A stretch of DNA of 64,000 bases, from positions 14,589-78,588 of the forward strand of contig JAZDIU010000089.1 of assembly GCA_043804635.1 (NCBI GenBank), in the 5' to 3' direction. Positions 1-8,190 of this stretch are shown here, piece after piece. The stretch is from JAZDIU01 sp043804635 (GTDB lineage Bacteria; Chloroflexota; Dehalococcoidia; Dehalococcoidales; UBA2162). The notes under the pieces were generated by a model, which did no database searches, was not told where the DNA came from, and worked only from the letters and a program-made list of their open reading frames with translations. Both the position numbers and the translations under genes were made by a program. Position 1 is the stretch's first letter, and every line of letters begins with the position of its first letter.

Positions 1-1149
1 CGTGGTGCTGGATTAGGCGGCAGTCACGATGAAAGAGAACAGACCCTCAACCAGATTTTAACTGAGATGGATGGCTTCGATACTAATACCAGCGTAATCG
101 TCCTAGCGGCAACCAACCGTCCCGATATACTCGACCCGGCATTGCTGCGTCCCGGACGGTTCGACCGGCGGGTAATCCTTGACCGTCCGGATATTGTCGG
201 CAGAGCTGCTATACTTAAAGTCCACATCAAAGGTAAGCCTCTCGCAGAATCGGTCAAACTGGAGATACTGGCTAAAGAGACTGCCGGTTTTAGCGGTGCC
301 GACCTGGCTAACCTGGTCAATGAGGCAGCAATTCTGGCAGCCAGACGAAATAAAAAAGCTATCGATATGGAAGAGTTCGAAGAATCCATCGACCGCGTCA
401 TCGCCGGTCCAGAGAGAAAAAGCCGGCGCATAAGCAGCAAAGAAAAAGAAATTACCGCCTATCATGAGGCCGGACATGCTCTGGTAGCCAAGATGCTGCC
501 CGATGCCGACCCCGTCCACAAAATATCCATCGTTGCCCGCGGAATGTCTCTCGGTCACACCAAACAGCTCCCTATTGAGGACAGGTATCTTATCGGTCGC
601 TCTCAGATTAAAGCGATGTTAGCCACTTTACTTGGCGGTCACACTGCCGAGCAAATAATCTTCAATGAAGTCACAACGGGAGCTTCGGACGATATTAAGC
701 GTGCCACCGAGCTTGCCCGAAAGATGGTTACCGACTTCGGAATGAGTGAGAAATTGGGACCAAGGACTTTTGGCGATAAGCAAGAGATGGTATTCCTCGG
801 TAGAGAAATCTCCGAGCAAAAGGACTATGGCGACCGTATTGCCAATACTATCGATGAAGAGGTCAATAAACTTATCGAGGAAGCTCACGATACTGCCAAG
901 AAGATACTGACTGACAATAAGCCTAAATTGGTAAAAATCGCTCAAAAATTAGTTGCTCAAGAGACTCTGGAGAGCGATGAACTGGATGCCCTGTTAAGTG
1001 ATACACCCCCTTCACCACCCGAGGCTACTATCGAGGCTCCGGCAACACCACCACCTTCTCCGGCTGAACCAGCAACCGAGACCCAGCAGGCACCTTCCGC
1101 TAAGCGTAAGATGACCCCGCCAAAACAAGCTCCAGCCACATCCGGCTAA
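1..1149 (+). CDS. ftsH: ATP-dependent zinc metalloprotease FtsH (3' part)
   Basis: This is the C-terminal 382 residues of FtsH, the membrane-anchored AAA+ protease that extracts and degrades membrane and short-lived proteins. The frame is open at base 1, so the transmembrane N-terminus and Walker motifs lie outside the window. What is visible starts just after Walker B (RGAGLGGSHDERE) and includes the second region of homology with its arginine fingers (ATNRPDILDPALLRPGRFDR), the AAA lid, the zinc site HEAGH near fragment residue 155, and the M41 helical peptidase domain. The last 50 or so residues are rich in proline, alanine and threonine, a longer tail than in many FtsH proteins. The gene is complete at its 3' end. 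No terminator is obvious; the next bases are a duplicated gene-tail repeat. Confidence 0.96.
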   Translation, partial: RGAGLGGSHDEREQTLNQILTEMDGFDTNTSVIVLAATNRPDILDPALLRPGRFDRRVILDRPDIVGRAAILKVHIKGKPLAESVKLEILAKETAGFSGADLANLVNEAAILAARRNKKAIDMEEFEESIDRVIAGPERKSRRISSKEKEITAYHEAGHALVAKMLPDADPVHKISIVARGMSLGHTKQLPIEDRYLIGRSQIKAMLATLLGGHTAEQIIFNEVTTGASDDIKRATELARKMVTDFGMSEKLGPRTFGDKQEMVFLGREISEQKDYGDRIANTIDEEVNKLIEEAHDTAKKILTDNKPKLVKIAQKLVAQETLESDELDALLSDTPPSPPEATIEAPATPPPSPAEPATETQQAPSAKRKMTPPKQAPATSG

Positions 1150-1213
1150 GGCTCGATGCCTATAGTAGAGATTACCGATAGCCTGTTTCACCTGAATCTT
1201 TGATTTCTAAGGG

Positions 1214-1314
1214 TTAAGCCTGATTGCAATGTGCAGATAGAATGGCTGGCTTAACAAAGCGGAATATAAGGAGCGGGGCGGGATAAATACCAAGGCGGTG
1301 GCGAGGTGGGAGAG
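1214..1314 (+). repeat. Direct repeat copy A: vapC tail fused to queF tail
   Basis: This 101-bp stretch matches 2071..2171 with only about four differences. Its first 41 bases equal the 3' end of the vapC gene including the stop codon (encoding KPDCNVQIEWLA). The remainder matches the 3' end of queF (reverse strand, 53027..53105), and in this copy the match continues past the repeat to about 1336, including the queF stop. There is no start codon, so it is a gene-tail remnant, not a gene. The two copies bracket the AbrB/VapC pair. Confidence 0.9.
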
Positions 1315-1468
1315 ATAACTAAGTAAATCCGAAATCCTAAGCACGAAATCCGAACAAAATTCAAAAGGTTATTCTAGATCCCGTATTGTAATATTAAACA
1401 CTCACAGGGTAGACATTTTATTAATTTTAGTATTACTATATTTAACAGAGTATATACAGGAGAATTTT

Positions 1469-1705
1469 ATGGATACATCTACGCTTTCTGAGAAGGGATG
1501 GGTGGTAATACCCCAGGAGCTGCGAGAGCGGTATGGTCTCAAGAAGGGTGATAGAGTCCACGTCATCGACTATGGCGGCGTCATCTCTATCGTACCGGCG
1601 TCTGAAGCTCCGATTAGAAACTCGATGGGCATGCTAAAAGGCAAGCCGTCTCTGGTCGGGGAACTTATAAAATCAAGGCGACAGGATGCAGAACGCGGAA
1701 AATAG
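1469..1705 (+). CDS. AbrB/MazE-type antitoxin (VapB-like)
   Basis: This 78-residue protein has the swapped-hairpin AbrB fold signature in its first 45 residues: a strand (STLSEKGWVVIPQELRERYG), the 'LKKGDRVHVIDYGG' turn, and a second strand (VISIVP). Such proteins bind their own promoter as dimers, and their C-terminal tail wraps and inhibits a cognate PIN-domain toxin. Here the tail (about residues 50-78) is short and charged. The start is supported by an AGGAGA ribosome site eight bases upstream. The stop codon lies 20 bases inside the downstream vapC gene, the usual translational coupling of an antitoxin-toxin pair. The A/T-rich 1380-1460 region just upstream is the likely autoregulated promoter and operator. 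The family is clear; the exact subfamily name is not. Confidence 0.88.
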   Translation: MDTSTLSEKGWVVIPQELRERYGLKKGDRVHVIDYGGVISIVPASEAPIRNSMGMLKGKPSLVGELIKSRRQDAERGK

Positions 1706-2111
1706 TCAAGGCTATGTCCTTGACAGCTACGCTCTTCTTACCTTTTTTGAGGCTGAACCCGGGAGCGAACAGGTTCGTAATCTGCTGGAAGCAGCTAAAG
1801 AAGGTAACTGTCACCTCTACCTGTGTGTAGTTAATCTGGGCGAGGTTATTTACTTTATAGAGCGTGAAAGAGGACTTCCCAGAGCCCAAGAGACTCTAGC
1901 CCGGATTGATGAGTTACCCATCGAGGTCATAAATGTCGACCGAATTCTTGCCTTGGCGGCGGCTCATATTAAAATGGACTGCCCGATAGCTTATGCCGAT
2001 TGTTTTGCTGCCGCCTTAGCACAGGTTAAGAACGCTCTGCTACTTACCGGCGACCCGGAGTTCCGGAAGATTAAGCCTGATTGCAATGTGCAGATAGAAT
2101 GGCTGGCTTAA
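1686..2111 (+). CDS. vapC: PIN-domain toxin, VapC family
   Basis: This 141-residue protein is a PIN-fold RNase toxin. The acidic metal-binding residues of the family are visible: Asp in 'VLDSYALLTFFEAE' near the N-terminus, Glu in 'VNLGEVIYF', and the Asp cluster in 'PIAYADCFAAALAQ' with 'LLTGDPEF' near the C-terminus. VapC toxins usually cleave tRNA or rRNA and are neutralised by the antitoxin encoded just upstream, with which this gene overlaps by 20 bases. The 3' end (from 2071) and the 60 bases after the stop are duplicated at 1214..1314, immediately downstream of ftsH. This suggests that the module arrived or was rearranged by recombination between copies of this tail. Confidence 0.9.
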   Translation: MQNAENSQGYVLDSYALLTFFEAEPGSEQVRNLLEAAKEGNCHLYLCVVNLGEVIYFIERERGLPRAQETLARIDELPIEVINVDRILALAAAHIKMDCPIAYADCFAAALAQVKNALLLTGDPEFRKIKPDCNVQIEWLA

Positions 2112-2171
2112 CAAAGCGGAATACAAGGAGCGGGGCGGGATAAATACCAGGGCGATGGTGAGGTGGGAGAG
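2071..2171 (+). repeat. Direct repeat copy B: vapC tail plus queF-like tail
   Basis: This is the partner of 1214..1314. It begins inside the last 14 codons of vapC and continues after the stop (from 2116) into sequence homologous to the last codons of queF, encoding AEYKERGGINT-like residues in a frame with no start. Homology to queF ends near 2171, before the queF stop codon. The queF-derived part is therefore shorter here than in copy A. Confidence 0.9.
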
Positions 2172-2273
2172 GGGGTAGATTGTCAATTAATCCTTTACCC
2201 TAATTTGTGTGCTACGCTAGTTGGTCGGAATTTGAGACCTGAGTTTGCATAAAGAAGCTTGATATTGCTGTAG

Positions 2274-3365
2274 TTACTTAGATTCTAGGGAAAGGGTTGC
2301 AGAGTGCAAACACTTAATAAAATTATTGAATACGTTAATAGCCATTTCAGCATATTCGCGTTTGGGAAATACTGGCTCTTCAGGTGGCACGCTTCCTCGG
2401 TTTAGCATCCCAATCGTAGGGGATACATGCACTATTCGATGGCGAAAACCTATCATGCGTTGGACATCTTCAAGAAGTGCACTTGTTATACCTTTCACTT
2501 CTCCAAACTTAATGCCATATGCCTTATTATATGCCAATTTACAACGATCGTATTTTTGGAAGTCAATTCTTCCGCTATCAACTATTATCTGTAATGATGA
2601 AAAGGAGCTTTCTTGTACTTCGTTTTTTATCGTTTCTCCCTCACCACGTTCTCGTTCTTTAGCTGATAAAAAGCTGTTAAGCAAAGCGTCAATGTCTGGT
2701 AATATTCCCTCTTGTTCAAGCTCCAAGAATCTTCGCTTACAGTACGTCTCAAATCCGGTGACAAGCATTACGACAGTTACGTTCGTACAAATTACCTCGA
2801 AGATATAGCCTTGAGATGACGTACCCGATTGAAGAATCTTTACTGCCTCTATTGTGTTGTTCCAAGCCTCGATAGCTGTGGATTCTAGGATTGATTTCCC
2901 ATGAACGAAGAAGGAATATTCACCAATTGTGACGCCCTCGTCTCCAATCTGATAAACCTTACCCTTAGAATCGACTCTAAAAGACTTCTTCGAAGGGATG
3001 CCTCTAGCGCTGAGAAGCCCGTCAGGTCCTCCATTGCGACCTCCTACATGTAAGTAAATGTCTTCATGTGACCAGGTTATACACAAATATATAGCTTTAC
3101 TTCCTTTTAGTGGCTTGATATCTAAACTAGCAACTCTCGTGCCAGTGCCGGGCGAAGAATGATAAAAATGAAGATTAAGCTCAGCATCTCGTTCTAATCG
3201 GTATACTATTTGCCCAGTTGCTATCTCAAGAATTACTCCTTTACCTAATTTAGGGTCAAAAAGGCCTTCCAATTGGTATTCAAATTCTAACGTTCCTCTT
3301 GGTCTCTTAAGTAACTTTACGACTTCTTGCTGTTTCTCAGGTGAAATATTTGCTGGGAAGTGCAT
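2274..3365 (-). CDS. Protein of unknown function with HEPN-like C-terminal half
   Basis: This 363-residue protein is not recognised. The N-terminal 150 residues are rich in beta-strand patterns (for example AIYLCITWSHEDIYLHVGG), with no family assigned. From about residue 200 the protein becomes helical: 'VTGFETYCKRRFLELEQEG' followed near residue 325 by 'GFRHRIVHVSP'. That second stretch contains an Arg-x4-His arrangement like the RNase site of HEPN domains, and the 'FETYCKRRF' helix resembles the opening helix of some HEPN families. HEPN proteins are common in toxin and defence loci, and this gene sits next to a toxin-antitoxin pair, but it runs in the opposite direction. A good ribosome site (AAGGAGG) precedes the start. 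The nuclease reading is an inference. Confidence 0.6.
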   Translation of the reverse strand: MHFPANISPEKQQEVVKLLKRPRGTLEFEYQLEGLFDPKLGKGVILEIATGQIVYRLERDAELNLHFYHSSPGTGTRVASLDIKPLKGSKAIYLCITWSHEDIYLHVGGRNGGPDGLLSARGIPSKKSFRVDSKGKVYQIGDEGVTIGEYSFFVHGKSILESTAIEAWNNTIEAVKILQSGTSSQGYIFEVICTNVTVVMLVTGFETYCKRRFLELEQEGILPDIDALLNSFLSAKERERGEGETIKNEVQESSFSSLQIIVDSGRIDFQKYDRCKLAYNKAYGIKFGEVKGITSALLEDVQRMIGFRHRIVHVSPTIGMLNRGSVPPEEPVFPKREYAEMAINVFNNFIKCLHSATLSLESK

Positions 3366-3431
3366 TCTAACCTCCTTGTATCGGAGTCTTTTACAGCTTT
3401 GATGATAATTGAGTTGAGCCTTTGCGGTCTA

Positions 3432-4823
3432 TTAAAGGTTCTGCTCTGAGCTACTTCCTTGCTTACCAATCCCCACTCCCACCGCCTCCCTTAAACTGCT
3501 GACCGGGATAATTTCGATACCTTTGGGGATTGGGCTGATTACGGCGCCGGTTTTGGGGACGAGGCAGCGTTTGAAGCCAAGGCGGGCGGCTTCGTTAACG
3601 CGTCTGTCTAATTGGGGAACGGCTCTAAGTTCGCCGCTGAGTCCGATTTCACCCACGGCTATCAAATGAGGGTCAACACCCACGTCGCGGAAGCTGGAGG
3701 CAATTGCCAGGGCAATGCCTAAATCGGCGGCCGGCTCTTCAATTTTGAGCCCGCCGGTAACATTTACCATAACATCCTGATTGCCGAGCTTTAAGCCGAG
3801 GCGCCGGGTGAGCACGGCGGTAATCATCAGCAGGCGGTTGAAGTCGATGCCGTTAGCGGTGCGGCGGGGCAAGCCAAAGGCGGTGGGATTGGTCAGGGCT
3901 TGAATCTCGACGAGGAGGGGCCGACTGCCTTCAAGGACAGGTACCACCGCCGAGCCGACAGCTTCACCCCAGCGTTGAGAAAGAAAAGCTTGGGAGGGAT
4001 TATCAACCTCGACCAAGCCCTGCTCTTTCATTTCAAAGACGCCGATTTCGTTGGTCGAGCCAAAGCGGTTTTTGACGCTACGTAAAACGCGGTAGGCACT
4101 GAAGGACTCGCCCTCGAGATAGAGCACGACGTCGACGATGTGTTCCAGGACCTTGGGACCGGCGATGGCGCCTTCTTTGGTAACGTGCCCGACGATGAAA
4201 ACGGGCACACCGGTCGACTTCGCCCAGTGCATCAGCCGGGCGGTACATTCCCGAACCTGGTTGATGCTGCCGGCGCTTGCCTCGACTTCGGGCAGGAAAA
4301 CTGCCTGAATGGAATCGACCACTACCAGACCGGGCGATAGCTCTTCAAGCTGACCAAGAATAGCATCGAGGTTGGTTTCAGCTAAAAGAAAAAGATTTTC
4401 GCCTTTTATGCTCAGTCGGTTCGCTCTAAGCCTGATTTGGTGCAGTGTCTCTTCGCCGGAGACATAGACCACTTTGCTGCCGGACTGGGCGACTATAGCT
4501 GAGACCTGTAGCAGGAGAGTGGACTTGCCGATACCGGGGTCGCCGCCGATGAGGGTCAGCGAGCCGGGAACAACTCCGCCACCCAGCACCCGGTTAAATT
4601 CTGCTAAAGGCAAGGAAAGGCGTTCGTTCGCCTGGAGGGTGATTTCGGACAGCTCCTGGGGTGGAGTGGTTGGGAGGGTTGATGTAAAAGAGGTGGTTAC
4701 GGTGGTGACGGTTTTCTCGACGAGACTGTTCCATGCCTGACATTCGGGGCAGCGTCCCAGCCATTTAAGGTTTTCTTTACCGCACTGCTGGCAGACGAAG
4801 ATGGTCTTTGGCGATTTTCCCAC
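3432..4823 (-). CDS. radA: DNA repair protein RadA (Sms)
   Basis: RadA is a RecA-like hexameric helicase that helps process recombination intermediates. All hallmarks are present in 463 residues, the normal family length. There is a C4 zinc finger at residues 11-28 (CQQCG and CPECQ), a Walker A loop 'GGDPGIGKST', the RadA-specific KNRFG motif ('KNRFGSTNE'), and a C-terminal Lon-protease-like domain ('VNVTGGLKIEEPAADLGIAL') that is structural and not proteolytic. It is the last gene of a leftward run after larE, from which it is separated by a 99-bp gap carrying a dispersed repeat. It may therefore have its own promoter. Confidence 0.96.
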   Translation of the reverse strand: MGKSPKTIFVCQQCGKENLKWLGRCPECQAWNSLVEKTVTTVTTSFTSTLPTTPPQELSEITLQANERLSLPLAEFNRVLGGGVVPGSLTLIGGDPGIGKSTLLLQVSAIVAQSGSKVVYVSGEETLHQIRLRANRLSIKGENLFLLAETNLDAILGQLEELSPGLVVVDSIQAVFLPEVEASAGSINQVRECTARLMHWAKSTGVPVFIVGHVTKEGAIAGPKVLEHIVDVVLYLEGESFSAYRVLRSVKNRFGSTNEIGVFEMKEQGLVEVDNPSQAFLSQRWGEAVGSAVVPVLEGSRPLLVEIQALTNPTAFGLPRRTANGIDFNRLLMITAVLTRRLGLKLGNQDVMVNVTGGLKIEEPAADLGIALAIASSFRDVGVDPHLIAVGEIGLSGELRAVPQLDRRVNEAARLGFKRCLVPKTGAVISPIPKGIEIIPVSSLREAVGVGIGKQGSSSEQNL

Positions 4824-4867
4824 AAGCTGACTTTACTAGATTTTGGGGAGGAGTGCAAGGAGAACTT

Positions 4868-4930
4868 GATTTACGATTAATGATTTTTAACATAATTATT
4901 CGTAAATCTTATCTCATAAATCTTAAATCT
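4868..4930. repeat. Dispersed A/T-rich intergenic repeat, copy 1
   Basis: This is an imperfect palindrome built from GATTTACGA and TCGTAAATC arms followed by TTAAATCT units. A close relative lies at 13783..13849, between coaE and comF. The element overlaps the last codons of larE. Such elements are typical non-coding spacers; no promoter or terminator role can be shown. Confidence 0.75.
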
Positions 4931-5756
4931 GCTTTAGCGGTTCGTTCATGCTGCCCATTCTGTAGCCTTGAAGGTCGAGTGTCACATAGGTATATCCAAG
5001 CTCTTTGAATTTGTCCACGATTTTCTGCGATACGTCTTTATCGAGGAATATTTTCATATCATCCTTGGGGACTTCGATTCGGGCAATATCGCCGTGGACA
5101 CGGACTCTCAATTGCTTCAGACCGAACTTAGCCAGAAATTCTTCGGCAAGTCCGACTTTTGAAAGGTTTTCCCTGGTGATGGCGGCTCCGTAAGGAAATC
5201 GCGTCGATAAACAGGGCTGGGGCGGTTTATCCCACGTCGGCAGGCCCATCCTTTTCGATAATGTTCTGATTTCCTCTTTGGTGAGTCCTGCCTCTTTTAA
5301 GGGGCTCCGCACCCCGAACTGCGAAGCGGCTTTCATCCCTGGTCGAAAGTCTTTCAAATCATCGTAGTTCGAACCGTCGACTATGTAGTTCAATTTATAT
5401 TGTTTGGCTAGCTCGGTCAGTTTGGTAAACAGTTCCGTCTTGCAGTAGTAGCATCTCTCCGGAGGATTGGCGGCAAAGCTGGAGTTGTCTAGCTCATTGG
5501 TATGGATAACGATTTGTTTCACGCCTACTTTGACAGCTATTTTTTTGGCTTCTTCAAGCTCACCCGGTGGATATGTTTCTGAGCTTGCCGTGACCGCGAC
5601 TACCTTGTCTCCTAACACACCCGAAGCGACCTTAAGTAAAAATGTACTGTCCACTCCGCCGGAATAGGCAACAAGTATACTGCCCATCTCCGACAGGATG
5701 TTTTTCAGGGATGCTAACTTTTCGGAAAGTCCGGGCTCAACAACTGACTTTTTCAA
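4923..5756 (-). CDS. larE: LarE-like ATP-dependent sacrificial sulfur transferase
   Basis: This 277-residue protein belongs to the PP-loop family. The ATP pyrophosphatase loop 'AYSGGVDSTFLLKVA' starts near residue 29, followed by the LarE-type motif 'PERCYYCKTELF' and 'GSNYDDLKDFRPG'. The 'PPQPCLSTRFPYG' segment holds the conserved cysteine that, in characterised LarE, donates its own sulfur to build the nickel-pincer cofactor of lactate racemase. Other LarE homologues use a three-cysteine [4Fe-4S] site instead, and one protein alone cannot show which chemistry applies here. LarB and LarC are not in the window. The gene ends a sulfur operon (rrf2, cysK, nifS, AIR-synthase-like, larE), so persulfide from NifS is a plausible sulfur source. 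Confidence 0.9.
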   Translation of the reverse strand: MKKSVVEPGLSEKLASLKNILSEMGSILVAYSGGVDSTFLLKVASGVLGDKVVAVTASSETYPPGELEEAKKIAVKVGVKQIVIHTNELDNSSFAANPPERCYYCKTELFTKLTELAKQYKLNYIVDGSNYDDLKDFRPGMKAASQFGVRSPLKEAGLTKEEIRTLSKRMGLPTWDKPPQPCLSTRFPYGAAITRENLSKVGLAEEFLAKFGLKQLRVRVHGDIARIEVPKDDMKIFLDKDVSQKIVDKFKELGYTYVTLDLQGYRMGSMNEPLKQI

Positions 5757-5805
5757 TTAAGTGCTCCTGATTAATAAATATGTCCTTCCTGTTGAAGGAT
5801 TTACC

Positions 5806-5856
5806 CCCAGATTGCGCCGCCCCGATTCTATCGGGGTCTCGCAATGACACTACGCG
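5806..5856. repeat. GTCATTGCGAG-type dispersed repeat, copy 1
   Basis: Read on the reverse strand, this begins GTCATTGCGAGACC and ends GGCGCAATCTGG around an inner CCCCGAT/ATCGGGG hairpin. The same element type occurs at 11866..11924. Elements with GTCATTGCGAG and GCAATCTC ends are frequent in several bacterial phyla. This copy overlaps the stop of the upstream gene. Confidence 0.75.
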
Positions 5857-6917
5857 GGCTTATTCTTTTCCAAGGCGCCGTAGAAAGCTTTCCAGAAGGG
5901 GTCGACGATGGGGTGTTCAAGTTTTCTTTCACGGCCTTTTTCAATCAGGACCATACCTTTTTCAGGTCCCGTTAATTCGCCGACAATAGAGGATTTGATA
6001 TTCTTTTTAGCCAGGGCTTGCACCACTGCCTGGGCTTTGTTGGGGCGGCAGGTAATGATTAACGTCCCCTCGCTTATGGAAGCATAAGGGTCGATGCCGA
6101 AATAAGAGCATATCTCGCTGATGCAGTCAGCCATCACGATCTTTTCTTTTTCTATTCTTACTCCTAGACCACCGGCCTGAGCCACTTCGTACAGTCCTCC
6201 CCAAACCCCGCATTCGGTGGCATCGTGCATCGCCGTCACTCCTTTTTCACGCACACCAAGGCTTACAGCGGTCATCGCATCTTCGACTACCGACATCTGA
6301 TAAAAAACCTGCTCGGCTTTCTTGCTGAACTCCTTGCCGAATTTTTTCTCGATTAGCTTGGGAAACATCGTGGCGAAGATACCGGTCGCTTCGATTGCCG
6401 GTCCCTTGGTGATGATGATTTTGTCGCCGGCTTTGGCGAATTTCGGGTTTACGTATTCATTCAACTCCCCGATGCCGATTACCGTGGCTCCGCCCACCAT
6501 CGGGTAATGACAATTTTCGTATCTGGCGGTATGTCCGGTGATAATGTTTATGCCCAGCTTCAGGCACTCTTTGTGCATCACGTCCCACATTGTCTCTAGC
6601 TGTTTCTTGGTCATTTCCATCGGGAGGTTCAAGTCTATTGTCAGGAAAGCCGGTTTCAAACCGCAAGTTACCGAATCGGAAGCCAGGATGTGGATGGCAA
6701 ACCAGGCGGCTCGCTCCCAGCCATATTCAGGAACGATAAATACGGGGTCGGTAGTGAAGGAGACCGCTTTACCCCCGATTTCAGCGATACCCACGTCGAC
6801 TCCATGCTGAGGTCCCACCAGCACTTTATCGCTCTTTGCTCCCAGGCGGGGAAATATCAATTCGCTAAATATCTGGGGAGAAATTTTGCCGATTTCGGGC
6901 ATTTCAGCTGTTGCCAT
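5850..6917 (-). CDS. AIR synthase-family protein (PurM/HypE-like ATP-binding)
   Basis: This protein of about 355 residues has the two-domain PurM/ThiL/SelD/HypE fold. The N-terminal part carries 'GPQHGVDVGIAEIGG' and 'FTTDPVFIVPEYGWERAAW', which resembles the D-P metal/ATP site of the family. The C-terminal part has the 'AMHDATECGVWGGLYEVAQ' glycine-rich segment. It lacks the PRIC-type C-terminal cysteine of HypE and the catalytic Cys/Sec of SelD, so neither name fits. The start is set at the ATG preceded by GGAGGAAGTG; a GTG one codon earlier is too close to the ribosome site. It lies between nifS and larE. A role in activating a substrate for sulfur or cofactor chemistry is therefore reasonable but unproven. 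Confidence 0.85.
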   Translation of the reverse strand: MATAEMPEIGKISPQIFSELIFPRLGAKSDKVLVGPQHGVDVGIAEIGGKAVSFTTDPVFIVPEYGWERAAWFAIHILASDSVTCGLKPAFLTIDLNLPMEMTKKQLETMWDVMHKECLKLGINIITGHTARYENCHYPMVGGATVIGIGELNEYVNPKFAKAGDKIIITKGPAIEATGIFATMFPKLIEKKFGKEFSKKAEQVFYQMSVVEDAMTAVSLGVREKGVTAMHDATECGVWGGLYEVAQAGGLGVRIEKEKIVMADCISEICSYFGIDPYASISEGTLIITCRPNKAQAVVQALAKKNIKSSIVGELTGPEKGMVLIEKGRERKLEHPIVDPFWKAFYGALEKNKPA

Positions 6918-6971
6918 CACTTCCTCCTGATTCCTGAGTATGTCACTTAATAGGTGCCAAGGAAAGCGGCT

Positions 6972-8141
6972 TTACTTCTTCTGACTTTTCAGCAATGGTG
7001 ACATCGCTCTGAGCCGGCCGACAATCTTGGGCAGAACTTCCAAGGTCCGGTCTATATCTTCCGGTACAGTCTGGATTCCCAGGCTGAACCTAAGCGAACT
7101 GTGAGCTTCTTCGTGGCATAAGCCCATTGCCAGCAGGACGTGAGAGGGTTCAAGGCTGGCTGAACTGCAAGCCGAGCCTGTGGAAGCACAAATTCCCTCA
7201 AGGTCGAGGTTAAGGATTATCGACTCGCCTTCTACATAGGCGATACTCACGTTTACGTTATTGGGTAATCTATTCGTGGGATGTCCGTTTAGCTGGGAAT
7301 GGTCGATACGTTCCAGTATACCCTTGATAAGCTGTTGGCGCAGGCCGGTCAGGCGTTCGGCTTCCTGTTTGATTTCCTTCACGGCGAGCTCGGCGGCTTT
7401 GCCGAAACCGACAATGCCCGGGACGTTCTCTGTGCCTGCCCGCCGTCCCTTTTCCTGCTCGCCCCCGTGTATAAAGGGAGCGATTTTAGTCCCCTTCTTG
7501 ATATAAATTGCGCCGCATCCCTTGGGACCATAAAGCTTGTGGGATGACATCGACAATAAGTCCACACCGAGCTCTTTGACGTTTACCGGGATGTGCCCGA
7601 CCGTCTGGACGGCATCGGTATGGAAATAGACGCCGGCTTCCCGGGCAATCTCGCCTATCTCACTTATCGGTTCTATAGTGCCGACTTCATTATTGGCGTG
7701 CATTACCGAGATAATGACGGTTTTATTGGTAATTGCCTTCTTGACTTCGGCCGGGTCTACCATGCAGTTTCTATCCGCCGTCAGGTAGGTAACTGTAGAA
7801 CCTCTTTTAGCTAAAAATTTACAGGTCTCTATCACCGCATGATGTTCTACGGGACTGGTGATGATATGATTTCCCTTACCTTCGTTAGCATAAACTACGC
7901 CTTTTATAGCATAGTTATCGGCTTCGGTACCTCCACCGGTAAAGAAAATTTCTTCTTCGCTGGCACCGATTAGATTAGCTATTTGTTTCCTGGCTTTCTC
8001 AACCGCCGCTTTGGCTTCCTGACCGTAAGAATAAATGCTGGAAGGATTACCGAAGCCCTCGGTAAAATATGGCAGCATTGCCTCTACTACTTCCGGACGG
8101 ACCGGCGTCGTGGCAGCATAGTCGAGATATACCCGTTTCAT
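6972..8141 (-). CDS. nifS: Cysteine desulfurase, NifS/IscS family
   Basis: This is a PLP enzyme that removes sulfur from cysteine and holds it as a persulfide for Fe-S clusters and other thio-cofactors. The 389-residue length is typical. It has the PLP lysine in 'MSSHKLYGPKGCGAIYIKKG' and the phosphate-binding 'GGTEADNYAIKG'. The flexible catalytic-cysteine loop reads 'GSACSSASLEPSHVLLAMG', as in NifS/IscS group I enzymes. It lies downstream of an Fe-S-type Rrf2 regulator and cysK with gaps of 49 bp or less, so the three are probably cotranscribed. No IscU scaffold is in the window. Confidence 0.96.
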   Translation of the reverse strand: MKRVYLDYAATTPVRPEVVEAMLPYFTEGFGNPSSIYSYGQEAKAAVEKARKQIANLIGASEEEIFFTGGGTEADNYAIKGVVYANEGKGNHIITSPVEHHAVIETCKFLAKRGSTVTYLTADRNCMVDPAEVKKAITNKTVIISVMHANNEVGTIEPISEIGEIAREAGVYFHTDAVQTVGHIPVNVKELGVDLLSMSSHKLYGPKGCGAIYIKKGTKIAPFIHGGEQEKGRRAGTENVPGIVGFGKAAELAVKEIKQEAERLTGLRQQLIKGILERIDHSQLNGHPTNRLPNNVNVSIAYVEGESIILNLDLEGICASTGSACSSASLEPSHVLLAMGLCHEEAHSSLRFSLGIQTVPEDIDRTLEVLPKIVGRLRAMSPLLKSQKK

Positions 8142-8190
8142 CTAGCTAATTCCTTTCTAATCTGGCAGTTGTCTTTAACCAAATTATATA

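Noticed and set aside
5850..6917. SelD or HypE identity for the AIR-synthase-like gene
   Set aside because: The catalytic Cys/Sec near the SelD N-terminus and the C-terminal cysteine of HypE are both absent.
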